Part shown: piece by piece, positions 47,358-59,086 of the stretch
Numbering within the stretch: position 1 is the stretch's first letter
Layout of the letters: every line of letters starts with the position of its first letter
Assembly: GCA_032622095.1 (NCBI GenBank)
Contig: CP136064.1
Coordinates: forward strand, 256,163,863-256,227,862
Direction: 5' to 3'
Origin: Siphonodentalium dalli
Taxonomy: Eukaryota; Mollusca; Scaphopoda; Gadilida; Siphonodentaliidae
DNA: 64,000 bases
Notes under the pieces: model-generated
Databases searched by the model: none
Seen by the model: the letters and a program-made list of their open reading frames with translations, nothing else
Told to the model about the DNA's origin: nothing
Position numbers and translations under genes: made by a program

Positions 47358-47757
47358 CTAGCTTATGTGCCCGACATCGTCCGGGCTATTTAGGGATTTC
47401 TTTGTGATCCCCTCCGTCTGGGCAGAATATACAGTGTTCGATCGGGCCAGAAACATGCCTATATGAGCGTATATGAGCGAGGTCAATGTCAAGGTCAAAG
47501 ACACGGCCGCACGTGAAATTGGACCGCCTATATTGTTCCCGGGATCAAAGTAGGCCTACATACCAAATTTGAGTCGGATCGGTCGAGGTCCAGAAACATG
47601 CCTATGTGAGCATATATGAGCGAGATCAAGGTCGAGGTCAAGCACACGGTCTCATGTGAAATTGTACCCGACTATATTGTTCCGGGGATCAAAGGAATAT
47701 GCAGGTGAATGGACAGTTTGTTCATGAATACATTACCGAGTGCTATTCACCAGCTAG
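47358..47757 (-). mobile_element. Helitron-like fragment in lectin intron
   Basis: Read on the minus strand, it ends GCCCGGACGATGTCGGGCAC ... AAGCTAG before a T, a hairpin plus CTAG terminus. The body holds two copies of an AGGCATGTTTCTGG / CGATCCGACTCAAATTTG / ATCCCGGGAACAATAT module seen also at 53000-53150. The right edge near 47757 shows a plus-strand CACCAGCTAG end, so the fragment has 3'-type ends on both sides. It is inserted within the lectin intron. Confidence 0.55.
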
Positions 47758-48238
47758 TTATCTGTAGTTCCATGCATCTGTAACGATGCTATTGAAAATT
47801 GCCTGTATGAAAATAGCTAAATGCAGGTCAAGAGTTCAGCATCCTCGCAGTTCAATTTCTCAGAATAATGCAGAATGAATTGTGAGCGACACAAATCTTA
47901 GATAACAATGTAAGGTTTCCTTATATCAATATAAGTGGTGGCAGTGTTCAGACCTACGTAGCGAGGGGACTGAACTCTGCCTTCCAGTTTGGTAAATATA
48001 GCATTCAGCTATCTCGCACGAATCAATTATACGGGTATATACGGGTATTTGAAGGCAAACTTTGTGAGTAGCACTGTTACAGTTGGAACTATAACAATAT
48101 TTTACTCCTCATGTAGTTAACTTTGGTATAAAAGTGCACTTTGTACATGCAAAATATACGAGACAAATTTCCAGAGTCGTTATTTCGTAGGAAAGTTATA
48201 ATATTAAGAATCAGAAACTGTTCCTTGATATGAAGCTG
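47758..48238 (-). other. Lectin intron, unremarkable part
   Basis: Unique-looking intronic sequence between the Helitron fragment and the minisatellite. No feature is recognised. Confidence 0.5.
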
Positions 48239-48830
48239 TTCTACATTACGCCTAAACTCACCCTCCTTCTACATTACGCCTAAACTCACACTCCTTCTAC
48301 ATTACGCCTAAACTCACCATCCTTCTACATTACGCCTATACTCACCCTTCTACATTACGCCTATACTCACCCTTCTACGTTACGCCTATACTCACCCCTT
48401 TACATTACGCCTATACTCACCCTTCTACATTACGCCTAAACTCACCCCTTCTACATTACGCCTATACTCACCCTTCTACATTACGCCTAAACTCACCCTT
48501 CTACATTACGCCTATACTCACCCTTCTACATTACGCCTATACTCACCCTTCTACATTACGCATATACTCACCCTTCTACATTACGCCTAAACTCACCCTC
48601 CTACATTACGCATATACTCACCCTTCTACAATACGCCTAAACTCACCCTCCTACATTACGCCTATACTCACCCTTCTACATTACGCCTAAACTCACCCTC
48701 CTACATTACGCCTATACTCACCCTTCTACATTACGCCTATACTCACCCTTCTACATTACGCCTATACTCACCCTCCTACATTACGCCTATACTCACCCTT
48801 CTACATTACGCCTATACTCACCCTCCTTCT
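48239..48830 (-). repeat. Minisatellite of repeated 5' splice sites, about 23 units
   Basis: On the gene's strand each unit reads GTAGAAGG|GTGAGTATAG followed by GCGTAAT, mostly 25 bases; the units farthest from the exon are 28 bases and retain AAGGAGGGTGAGT. Most units carry the perfect donor hexamer GTGAGT; some have GTGAGTTTAGG. The genuine exon end (ATAATGGAGAAGGAGG then GTGAGT at 48821-48816) is homologous to the unit, so the array appears to have grown from the exon-intron junction itself. Confidence 0.9.
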
Positions 48831-48998
48831 CCATTATGAGTTCCCGGATCGCATGAAATGTCGTGTTAGAATCGACGACTGTCAGCCTGCCACCCATTTG
48901 TCCACACGTGTAACGTGCTCCACACCACGTGGTTGGTACTGCACCATACACCATACATCTCCCGCCAATCTTGAAATGGTTCGCATCACAGGTTAACT
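48822..48998 (-). CDS. C-type lectin domain, penultimate exon
   Basis: The exon starts after TATATTTTAG (acceptor AG at 49000-48999) and ends before GTGAGT (48821-48816), giving 177 bases. It encodes the N-terminal half of the CTLD: LTCDANHFKIGGRCMVYG, then WCGARYTCGQMGGRLTVVDS and NTTFHAIRELIMEKE. The first Cys pair of a long-form CTLD, the WC..A...C helix and GGRL are conserved. NTT is a potential N-glycosylation site. Joining to the exon at 47135 gives a complete domain of about 130 residues. Exons encoding a signal peptide must lie further upstream on the minus strand and were not found. Confidence 0.85.
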
Positions 48999-50950
48999 CT
49001 AAAATATATGTATAGTTTATTGTTATTAACGATGCTTTATCTATTCCCAACAGCACTTCGAACCCTTTTCAAGTCACCTTTCCATTATCATCACCAAAAG
49101 CACACAAGATAAATATGTTTATAGGCTAACCACTACAGGTAAGTGGTTGCCTGACAAGGTGATACATCTGCCCGGGTCAATGAAAATCACACCTAGCCCT
49201 CCGGAATGACAATAACAAGTCAGATTCGAGCACGGCCTTTCCGTTTGTCAACATAAGTAAAGTGAAAGAAATAATGGCTTACAACCTATCCGTCATATAA
49301 TTTTCCCACATAATGAAGGTGGTACATAAATGTATGGATGTCAAAAGAAAGGGGAGGATATCTGATAGCCATATTAAAGAAGATTCGAGGCTAAATATGA
49401 TGATGACCAAGGTCCCACTTTCTCGCGGACAAATTGTTCCTCGTTTTAATGACATTTTGAAGTGGAAGCTGGATCCTGGAGCGGTTTAATGGAATTTTGA
49501 AAATAGTTTTAGAACGTACTCCACAAAAACAAGATTTTATTTTAGGCCAAAAGTAGAATTTAGACATTTTTGGAAATTACTCCCAATGAGTTAAAAAGAT
49601 GCAAATTTTTTTTTAACAAGACCATCATCAATTGCAGATTGCTGAATATATGCCATGTTAAGCGCATGTCACATAACGTTTCGACTCGTTATCAGAAGAT
49701 AAATATATGGTGTTACACATATTTCATTTGAAAGTGTTTCAAAATATATATTCGAATAGCGCCCACTCTTTCCACAATGAAGCGGAAGCGACTTGTGTAT
49801 ACGTAAGGGAATATGAGATATTAATCGACTTTTTCAGCCCAATTGAAAAATAGATATAATTTATTCATAGTTCAATTGTAGTGAAGTCCAAAATTGTATT
49901 GTTGGCGACGGTCGCCATTTTGTATTGATTAATTCCACCATGAAGTTAGTGTAATTAATCAAAATGCATAAGAGCGAAAATAAATAACTTTTTCGGCAAA
50001 TGTTAGTAACACTGCATTATATATAGGCAAATCATGTCCAACAAGCCAAAGATAGTAAACAATACGTTTAACAAAAAGTGAAATTACATGAACAAATTAA
50101 AAAAACAACATATTTTATAAAAATATTAAAAACTAGCTGAAGGGAACCTTTATTCAGCGTCGCACAAAGGGGACTGCGGCTCCTGTACGTCTTGGGCATG
50201 CGGCCCATATGTGCACTTCGCGCGCATGACAGACATATCCTACTCACATATATATGCTACTTCAATATATCCGCGTGAAAATAGGTTCATATTGGACCTA
50301 AAGTTTGACATTTATTCATATTGAACTTTTTTTTATTCTGGAATAAGCCCACGGTGGACTTATTCCAGTTATTCCGTTGGATGGCGCGGGTCACATTATA
50401 AAGAACGAACATCTGGTGCTGCAACATATCCTCGTGCAAATGGGTTCAGATTGGACCTAAATATTCACAGGTTCATATTAGACTTATCTGATTCTGAAAT
50501 AACCCATAGTGAGCTTATCTTATTTGTTTTTTAATTCTTTAATTAAATAAACAAAATCTTGGTTGAAATCGGTCCAGTGGTCTGGGAGAAAATACAAACA
50601 GACATACAGATAGACAGACATACATACATAGCTCTTAAATATATATTCCCGATAGAGGATTCTATAGCAGCCTTATTGAACATTTAGATATTTTCTTGAA
50701 TTTTCTATCTGTATTTCCGCCTAAATGATTGATGGAATATTCTGAAAGTTCAAAGCCGACAAGCGGAAAAGTTCCCATTGAAAGTTTACAGAGTCCCTTT
50801 AAATTCATTAAACAACTTTTAGCGTTTCCCACATATGGCGTGATGAGGAAATCAACAAATTGAGAGACAAACTAGTTCCAACCTTCTATACTAAAGGGAT
50901 ACTGTATACTCAAATGTTGTTGGTTTCTATAGTCTCTGAGCCCTAGAATA
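48999..50950. other. Upstream lectin region; no exon recognised
   Basis: This may be intron or promoter of the lectin gene. A short inverted pair around GGAATAAGCCCACGGTGGAC and CTTATTCCAG occurs near 50340-50370, with a related AAATAACCCATAGTGAGCTT near 50495. An ATACAGATAGACAGACATAC simple repeat lies near 50604-50630. No signal-peptide exon was identified. Confidence 0.45.
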
Positions 50951-50983
50951 AGCTACACTGTTAGAAAAAAGACCGTCGCTTAA

Positions 50984-52755
50984 GCCCCTGTCACACTCAA
51001 GCCGGCGCTCTTATTGCGCTGCAAAAGTATCAAAGCGCCCACCTAAACGCACTAAGGTCTCCAAGAACCGATTGGTGACGCAGTGGACACTGGGTACAAC
51101 GGGCGAGGATCTCCATGGTCGCCCATAGGTGCCAGAGCGCCGCGCTTGTTTTATGCATGCACAAAACAAGCGCAGAGGCTCTGCGTTCTGACCAGGACGT
51201 AGTACTGTCGCCGTGACAGCGCAAAGCAAAGCGCCAAGCGAGCGACGTGAGCGTTATGTGGACGTAGCAAAAGCGCATATTACCTTCTCGTGGTCGCAGC
51301 AAGGAATTAATCTTGTCTTTTGCGACTACAGTAAGCTTAATCAAATTCTCACTACGTGCCTTTCTCGTCCTTAATACGCTCAATGAGGCTCTGTCCAAAA
51401 CTTATTGCGCTCTTTCTGCGCTGTCATGGGGTGTTATGGACTGGTTCCCGCTCATAGAATGTCCACATTGTGCTGCCACTGCGACTCTGGCGCTCGCTTT
51501 ACGCCCAAGCGTTATACATGGCGTTCTTCCGGCGTTTACAGCAGGTTTACAGTACGATCCCACTTCGAAATGCGGTCTGCTCACACCAACTGTTGTATTG
51601 CGTGTGTCTTTGGTAGGTATCTGTTATGTCTGAATTATATATTTGTATTGTGTGTGTCTTTGGTATATAGGTATCTGTTATGTCTGAATGATATAGTTGT
51701 ATTGCGTGTGTCTTTGGTAGATATATGTTATGTCTGAATTATATAGTTGTATTGCGTGTGTCTTTGCGATCAGGCTGGCGTTTGGTTTGAGTTGAAAAAG
51801 TATCAAAATACGAGTAACGCACAGTGGAAGCGCGGAAAATTGTCAGAAATTTTCAATCTGTTAAAACAAGAGAACCAATGTCAGAAATGGTAACGCGCTC
51901 AAGATCATATATTATAAACCCAAGAATGTAATTGTAGAATATAAAATATATTGGTTTTGCGAATGACCAACTCAGAATTCCGTTAAATAACAATAACAAC
52001 CAGCACCTATTTAACGAACCGGTGCCGACTCGACCGATTCCGACCACAACACCCAGTGGGCTGCAGAAATTTATTTTATTTGTAATTGACATATAGTTTA
52101 TCACAAACCAAAAATCAACATTAATCAACGTTGATTAACACAATAAACGAAAGTGAATTTCCCCAACTACATGCACCTTATACGGGACTCGGCCTCCAGC
52201 TTGCAGTTTGACTTTTAATCATCCCAAAAATTCCCATTCTATAAATAAAACTAATAAAATACCCATTGATAATGTCAGCCTGCACGCGAAACGAGAAACT
52301 CCCCCACCAGTTATACATGCGGCGCGCGTGACAAGCTATGCTCCTACCCCGCTTATCCCGTTTTCGTCGCGCTCTTTGTACGACCCATTGCGTTCCTGCT
52401 TTGTCACGTCAATATTCCCGCTCTCGCGCGCTCTCACTGCGTTTCCTCCACGACGTAAACGCTCTTAATGCGTTCAAGTCGTTGTCATTGCGTTGTTAGT
52501 ACGCTTTGCGTTGTCATGGCGACGGTACTACGCCTGGTCAGAACGCCGAACCTCTGCGCTTGTTTTGTGCATGCACAAAACAAGCGCGGCGCTCTGGCGC
52601 TCTGGGGCGATCACGGAGACTCTCTCCCGTCCTAGCCGGTGTCAACTGCGTCACCAACACGTTCTTGGATATCTTACTGCGCTTTGCTTGGCGCTTTGAT
52701 TATTTTTCAGCGCAATGCAAGCGCCGGCCTGATCGCAGCGGAGTGTGACAGTAGT
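50984..52755. mobile_element. 1.77-kb MITE with long (about 300 bp) inverted repeats
   Basis: 50984-51300 and 52440-52755 are inverted copies at roughly 80% identity by eye, including TCTGCG...TCTGACCAGG and CAAAGCGCC blocks, and both outer ends abut TTAA. Each arm contains a 32-bp palindrome (51142-51173; 52556-52587, the latter perfect: GCGCTTGTTTTGTGCA and its complement). Density of GCG/CGC trinucleotides is striking. Central DNA has no transposase. Confidence 0.65.
51591..51768 (+). repeat. Short tandem repeat, about 55-65 bp unit, 3-4 copies
   Basis: TTGTATTGCGTGTGTCTTTG with GGTATCTGTTATGTCTGAAT and ATATAGT recurs with small indels in the interior of the TTAA-flanked MITE. Confidence 0.85.
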
Positions 52756-52878
52756 TTAATCGGACAGCTAATCTATTGCGGAGTGTTGGGTATTTTCCCC
52801 ACAACATAAAAACCAAGAAAACTAAGATGCATGCATCAGGTCGGCCGTGAACTATCTACCATAGAATTGTTGTAGCTA

Positions 52879-53540
52879 TCGATTATACATTTTGGAACAC
52901 CTGTCTGTATGTATGTGTGTATGCATGAATGCATGTGTGTATGTGTTAGAGACTCTAACACTGCTCGACTGATCCGACTCGGATTTGGTATTTAACGTGT
53001 CAACTTGACCTCGCTCATAGGCATGTTTCTGGACCTTGACCGATCCGACTAAAAATTTGTGTGTAGGACTACTTCGATCCCGGGAGCAATATTGACGGGT
53101 CCAATTTCACGTGGGACCATGTTCTCGAACGTGCTGATGTAGGTATGTTTCTGGACTATTTGGACGGGTCAAATCTTGATCCCGACCTGACTTTGACATT
53201 CAAAAAGATCAATTCAAGGTCAAATCTGGTAAAACGAAGTATTTCAACGAAATATAATACCTACTGTTACTTTTGTCCCAGGAGTGTTTCGGGTGGGTCA
53301 AATTATGACCCTGACCTGATCTTGACATTCAAAATTGTCAATTCAAGGTCAAATCGGGTAAAGCCGGGCGGATTTCGACGGGTACTTTTGTCGTGACTTT
53401 TGTCCGGGGAGTGTTTTGGGCGGGTCAAATCGTGACCCGACATGACGTTCACCTTTAAAATGGTCAATTCAAGGTTAAATCGCGCAATTCTCCGAAAATC
53501 AGAGGGGAACATCCCGGACGAAGTAGGGTCCACCAGCTAC
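52879..53540 (+). mobile_element. Helitron-like element, 662 bp
   Basis: It starts TCGATTATACATTTTGG after an A and ends CCACCAGCTAC before a T, preceded by CCCGGACGAAGTAGGG, which still resembles the terminal hairpin. CTAC instead of CTAG/CTRR means a mutated 3' end. The body has two of the TGACCTTGA/TCAAGGTCA modules and one AGGCATGTTTCTGG module. No ORF. Confidence 0.6.
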
Positions 53541-55087
53541 TATTATATATTTCTAGATTTAGTTACAAACTAAATACCTGTATATTGTACAAAGAAATGT
53601 TTGACAAATATATCTGTATCCATATTACCATACGGGTCATTAAAATAGATACGACGAAACAAATTTTGAAGGGTGCATGGTATCAGGTAAATTTTTATAT
53701 TTCAAATGATGACAGGAATGCGGAAAGTTGAAGTACCTACGTAATACTGGCTATCCGAATGAAGAGATATACATGTATATAAAAACCAAAATAGAAGATG
53801 ACTGCTGGCGACAATGTTTTCCAAAAAAATTCAAAGCATTCGATAGCTCCCATCTAGTTGTCAGCCCGAAGATCAATATAAAGTGTGGTGACTATCAGAT
53901 GAGGGATATGACTGTACAGTTGCTAAACAATTCAGTCACGCAAAAGAGGATCAAACAGTAAGATACCAAATTGCTGCCTGTGGTAATGTTTTTTAACGAA
54001 ATTCGGGAAAATTAGATTACTCTCCCCCTGGTTATCCAGAAGATCATTGTGGAATCTGGTGACGATCGGACAAGGGGTGTCGTCTGTAGGATCAACCAAA
54101 TTATTTAGCCATAAAAATAGTAAAATTCAAGATCACCGCCGGCAGTGATGTCTTCACAAGGACAGCTTGAGAACAAAACATGGCTCACATCTAGCGGTGA
54201 CCCAAACTATCCACATGAGAAAAAGTTCTCCAATAAAAGCTGGCTGCAGGGTGCGCCAATTGATTCAAATTCGAAATTTAACAGGGTGTACTGCTTGTGG
54301 CCATGTTTTCCCCGCAAATTTGATAGACTGATGGACAAAACCACTGAATCCGTTGAATCAATATACATGTATACATGGATTAATGTATATGCATTGTTAT
54401 ACACAGTACTGGTATATAAAGGTACTGAAAATAACAATATTACTAGTATACACAAAATAAACCATATATCATGGCTATGGGTTCTAATATCCGAATATGA
54501 CAGCTGATAACTTGGTGTGAATTGAAGAGTGGTGGTGTCTCACGCATATCTAACCCTCCATGTTAGAAACATGCCATTAAATGTCATAAGTATAATCTAG
54601 CTTGAGGACAAGTTATCCATAAAAAAAACCCTTAATTCAACCAGGTCCTCGCGCGATGTATGGTCGATCACATGATGATCTAGGGGGGATTAGAATTGTT
54701 GTATAAAAACAGCACTGCATGTAAATATAAAATAAAATAGTGCTACATCTTATTACAGATTATTGCCATATATAATCAGTGACTATACAGACAGTCTGAC
54801 AAAATAAAGTTTCAGTGACACTCTATCCGAAGAGGGGAATAATTCCATCTGTTACAGTCAATGGAGCAATTATGAATCTGGAAAGGTGAAATTTCTAAGT
54901 AATACTAGATATCGACATGACGCGATAACATATAACGTAAATGCAATATGGCCGCTGGCGACCATTTTTTCCTATAAAATTAAAAAAATATTTGATAGCT
55001 CTCATCTGATAGATCAATATCAAGATAAATATGAAGTTTAGTGATGATCGGATGAGTGAAGTGGACTGTGCTAAACGGTTTAGTAAT
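53541..55087 (+). repeat. Degenerate tandem repeat related to 27840-28510
   Basis: Loose units with CTGCTGGCGACAATGTTTTC, CGATAGCTCCCATCTAGTTG and GTGGTGACTATCAGATGAG-like blocks recur near 53790, 53970, 54290 and 54950. Short ORFs here do not resemble any family. Confidence 0.5.
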
Positions 55088-55410
55088 GCTTAAAAAGATT
55101 TTTACCTTAATATTTTTATGTTCACTTTATAAACTTCACTGAGTCATCTTTGTCATGTATTGAGTTTGATATCTGTTGTTAACAGTTTATAAATCATGTA
55201 TGTCTCATGTTTGTTATTTTAATTTATGTGTTTATTATCATTAAATAAAGTTGAATTCCTTAAAAAGATTCTTACCTCAATGTTTTTATGTTCACTTTAT
55301 AAACTCCACTGAGTCATCTTTGTCATGTATTGAATTTGATATATTTTGTTAACAGTTCATAAATTATGTATGTCTCGTGTTCGTTATTATATTATATACA
55401 CTTTATAGTG
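55088..55410 (+). repeat. Tandem duplication, 171-bp unit, two copies
   Basis: TTTTTATGTTCACTTTATAA with CACTGAGTCATCTTTGTCAT and a following TGTTAACAGTT block occurs twice, about 171 bases apart, with about 90% identity. The first copy ends with AATAAAGTTGAATTCC. Confidence 0.88.
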
Positions 55411-56356
55411 TGTTTCAGAACGAAAACAAAATGAATAAAATCAACAAATTTGTAAATTTGAAAACAATTCAAACGTTGTTGTATTCCATGTCCCAGCCCG
55501 GACATATACACCAAATTTCAATAATATTCATTGAGAAACAACGGACCAAACGCCATATAACACCCCGTATGCATCTTTTATTCCGAGTTGGCCTTTTATT
55601 CCGAATTGGCACGCGCCGATTGGGCGAGTTAGCCCATGGGGCGAGTTAGCCGATTCCGACACCTTTTCTATTTGCAGCAGGTTAAGTTTACGCGTAATTT
55701 AATTTACAAAGTTCCCCAATTGGTATCGTAAATAGAGCGACCTTATTTGACAGAGAATGCCTCTGTTATTGATTATAAAGTTGCTATACATTAAAAACGA
55801 CAATTCACATGCTCGTTCAAGCGCAGTAGTCTATTTTCCCCATGTTAAAGGACATCCACAAATACTAAATAACGCTAACTTACTGCCGAATGTTTTACAC
55901 GACAACTGTTAACATATTTGGGCTGAATTCATCTGACGCGGTATTATTCCTCAAAATAAACAACAAAACCATCGTTACTTGGAAATGTAGTTTGGGCTAA
56001 CATTTACATAAATCCTCCATATCATTATTCCGACACACACGTCAGATGAAAAAGTCACATGAAGTAACCGGCCAAATTGGCCGAAATGACTATGACTGGA
56101 GAACGCAGGAGGCGCTATCTATACTCTCCGCGCCCGCGCAGAGAACGTTTTGCGAACGTACTAGCATCACAAAGACAGCGACTTGAACGCACTAAGAGCG
56201 TGAGACTTGACAAAGTAGGAACGCAATAGGAGCATACTTTGTTTTAAAAGTTTGACCATTTTCGACAGTTTTCGGCGCTCCTCCTGCGTGTTACTCATAT
56301 GCTGGTACTTTTGCAGCGCAGTGAGAGCGCCGACCTGAGTGTGACAGGGGGTTTAA
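55411..56356. other. Right part of TTAA-flanked element
   Basis: No gene. 56170-56260 (GACTTGAACGCACTAAGAGC) is the inverse of sequence near 52400-52480, confirming kinship with the 1.77-kb MITE. Confidence 0.55.
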
Positions 56357-57299
56357 ACGGTCTGAGACCGCGCAACATCGCTGCCAACCTTTGACCGTTA
56401 AACAAACGCTCAGGCCGTAGCATGTTCCATGGTATAAAACCGTTTAAGTAACTGGCAGACCGTAACCAGTAACTGTCATAGCGTTGTATTTTTTACGGTT
56501 CAACACCGTTTAATTAATATCAAGACCGTAACTAATAAAGGTCAGACCAATGGTATTTTTCATGGGTCAACACCAATTGTTTGCTCTTAATTTGCTAATT
56601 TACAATAGAATTAGCCAGGTTCCAATGGTGACAATATGATTTCCCGGTAGGCATTACGATCCATATGTTTCTGAATGGTAGTATTATTCGTAACTGAAAA
56701 ATACATCTTAGTTCTTATGTTACGATCATAGTTTTGATGAAATGTAAATCCTCAATGCATAAAGTGATAGACAATATTTATGAAACCTTTCAGTTTGCAG
56801 AGGATCAAGCTTGTTATCTGCCTCGTATAATTTAATCCGGAAAAAGGCTGCGCACGCGTAATGTGTTCGCCTTTCACTAACTATACTGTATAAATATGGC
56901 TGTAAATAAAAAACGATACTAGTATTAGCTGATAAGCCAACCCATCACTAATACTAATTTCGACCATTTTAAAACATGAATCGGCATGCCCTTTTAAGCC
57001 ATACAAACAACGCTACACAGTTAAAACTCAAATTTATGCACATGTAAAAGTAATATATCTTAATGGCTTACTTTTAGGTAACATGCAAGGCGTGAAATTG
57101 TCCAGTTACTTGTAAACACAAGTTTTTGTTTTAACAGGTGAATCCGTACACCATGACGATACAGTAGAAGTCAGAAGAAGTGGTATTTTTAGGCGCACCA
57201 TTATTGCGATATTCAGCGTGCTTAATTTAGAACGATAGGCCGATCACGATCGGCAAATGTTAACCCATCCCTTGGCGATAGTAATTTACTACTTTTTTA
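56357..57299. other. ACCGT/ACGGT-rich stretch, then unremarkable DNA
   Basis: GACCGT, ACGGT and AACACCGTTTAA motifs recur about ten times in 56357-56580, matching the style of 61711-61785. The rest up to the LINE end shows no feature. Confidence 0.55.
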
Positions 57300-57641
57300 C
57301 TTTAAACATATTTTATTTGTAATAATACAAAGTGGATTGGGGCACAAGTTACATAACTTAATGAGCCCCTCTCCAGAATACATTGTTACAAAATTACATA
57401 ATTGACAAAGTGGCACAATAAGTAACTTATTTACAGCTGTGTGGAATGTGAGAGAATGGTGACTGGTGAAGGATGATCTTGCGGATCGTTAGGAAAGGAT
57501 GATGTAAGGTAGTGGGGGTGCCAACGTCGATTGTGTTTATTTAAAACATTGTTATGGCCGAGCAAGTACCAGGTCGAAAAAAGCAATAAACAACAATATA
57601 CATATTTATGTCCTACTTATTAATTAAGTTAATATCATTTG
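57300..57641 (-). mobile_element. LINE 3' UTR
   Basis: On the minus strand this follows the LINE stop codon and ends CTTTGTATTATTACAAATAA AATATG, a plausible retrotransposon tail with AATAAA. No coding potential. Confidence 0.5.
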
Positions 57642-59086
57642 TCAGAAACGTTTAGTTTCCGTAATAAAATGTTGTACTATTTTGAACAATTTCACATTTT
57701 GTTTTATATCTATGTTTTGGATGCCAGAAAGTAAATCATTCATATGTGTTAATTTGAGTCCTTCTCTGTGTAGCGAATGATACATTTCTATTCGTTCTGA
57801 TTGGTACAGGGAACACATGAAAAGGTAATGATATGCATCTTCGCATTGGTTGCCGCATGCGCAACGTGGGCTGTCAGATATGTAGTTTTGGAATTTATCA
57901 GACTTTAGATCACTGCAATAGTTCCGTAATTTTGCGTGAAGTACGTTACATTGCCTGCGTCCCGTGTAGAAATACCTCGGGGGTCTAGTGATGGGGTCAA
58001 TTATTCTAAGATACGTAGGGGCATCTGTTATTACGGACGGCATGTCATTCCACGCTTTTATGGTTGAAGGGAAAAATGACTTTTTGTAATTCTCAGTGTT
58101 ACTGAAATATGTGTAAAAAAATTCGGGATATCTGAATTCATACCATGATATGTCAGCTATTCTGGGTGGTAATATGTTTGTGAGATAAATAGGGGCATTC
58201 CGATTGATAATGTTGTACATAGTTTGTAATTTGTGTAATTCACGCCTCCTCCTCAGTGGGGGTCAGCCTACTTCTTTCATTGTGTTTATATCAGAGACTG
58301 ATCGTGTGAGTCCACTGACTATTCTGGCTGCATCAATGTGTAACCGTTCAAGTTTATCCATTATATATTTAGGTGCATTTGCCCATACGACATCGGCATA
58401 ATCGTATAATGGTAAAATATACGTTTTATATATGTTTTCTAGGGTCTTCCTATCGAGCTGGTATTTAAATCTTCTTAGTTGTGATAAACGCGAGGCTATT
58501 CTTTTAATAGTTGCATTGATATGATTGTTCCATGACATATTTGATTGGAGTTCAAGACCGAGGTGTTTATGTGTCTCAACAAAGGATATACTATAATTAT
58601 TAAAGGTTAAATTAGGAGTATCGCCGGATGTGCCAGTCAAAGAGTACGACATGCCCATCGTTTTTGAGGGATTAAAATTGACTAGCCAATTGTTTGACCA
58701 TCTTGATATGTTTTCAAGATCCTTGTTCATGGTTTGCTCCAATTAATTTAGGTCGTGGTGCTCGTTAGTAATGCAAGTGTCGTCAGCGTACATTCTCGTA
58801 ACAGAACAGATGTTGTCTGCTAAATCATTGATGTAAACCAAAAATAGAAAAGGGCCTAGGATTGTGGCACGCCCGCTGGGATGATCTCATAGCTAGAAAA
58901 GCTGTTGTTAACTAATACGCGCTGCTGTCGGTTATTTAAATAGTCTCCTAGCCATTTCAAAGATTTACCACGAACTCCATAACTTGAAAGTGTATGTATT
59001 AGTAATTTACTATGATCGGAGAGTTTTGGTTTTGAATTATAGAGTATACTGTTATTTACTATTATAGACAAATGTACATAACACAC
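57642..59086 (-). pseudogene. Non-LTR retrotransposon (LINE) polymerase, 5'-truncated and broken
   Basis: Minus-strand pieces in order are: 59086-58856, containing YGVRGKSLKWLGDYLNNRQQ and ending in a truncated GVPQ-S; a frame-shifted stretch reading LGPFLFLVYINDL and the catalytic MYADDT; 58742-58263, with the thumb-like NWLVNFNPSKT, HKHLGLEL and IYKTYILPLYDYADVVW; and 58220-57642, with RRRELHKLQ-type linker, LHAKLRN and a Cys/His zinc region (CACGNQCEDAYHYLFMC). Lesions seen are an indel at the GVPQ/LGP junction, an in-frame TAA just before 58742 and a TGA near 58263 where Trp is expected. The finger region and endonuclease are absent. Clade lies somewhere in the jockey/CR1/I range and is not resolved. 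Confidence 0.85.

Larger units (their letters stand above)
50984..56352. mobile_element. TTAA-flanked DNA element with CCCCTGTCACACTC ends
   Basis: Left TTAA(50980-50983)-GCCCCTGTCACACTC and right, on the other strand, TTAA(56356-56353)-ACCCCCTGTCACACTC share about 48 terminal bases (CGGCGCTC, TGCGCTGCAAAAGTA) with few differences. An internal third end with TTAA lies at 52755. No transposase ORF is visible. The segment carries a Helitron copy and degenerate repeats, so it is either a large composite or two neighbouring MITEs. Confidence 0.5.
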
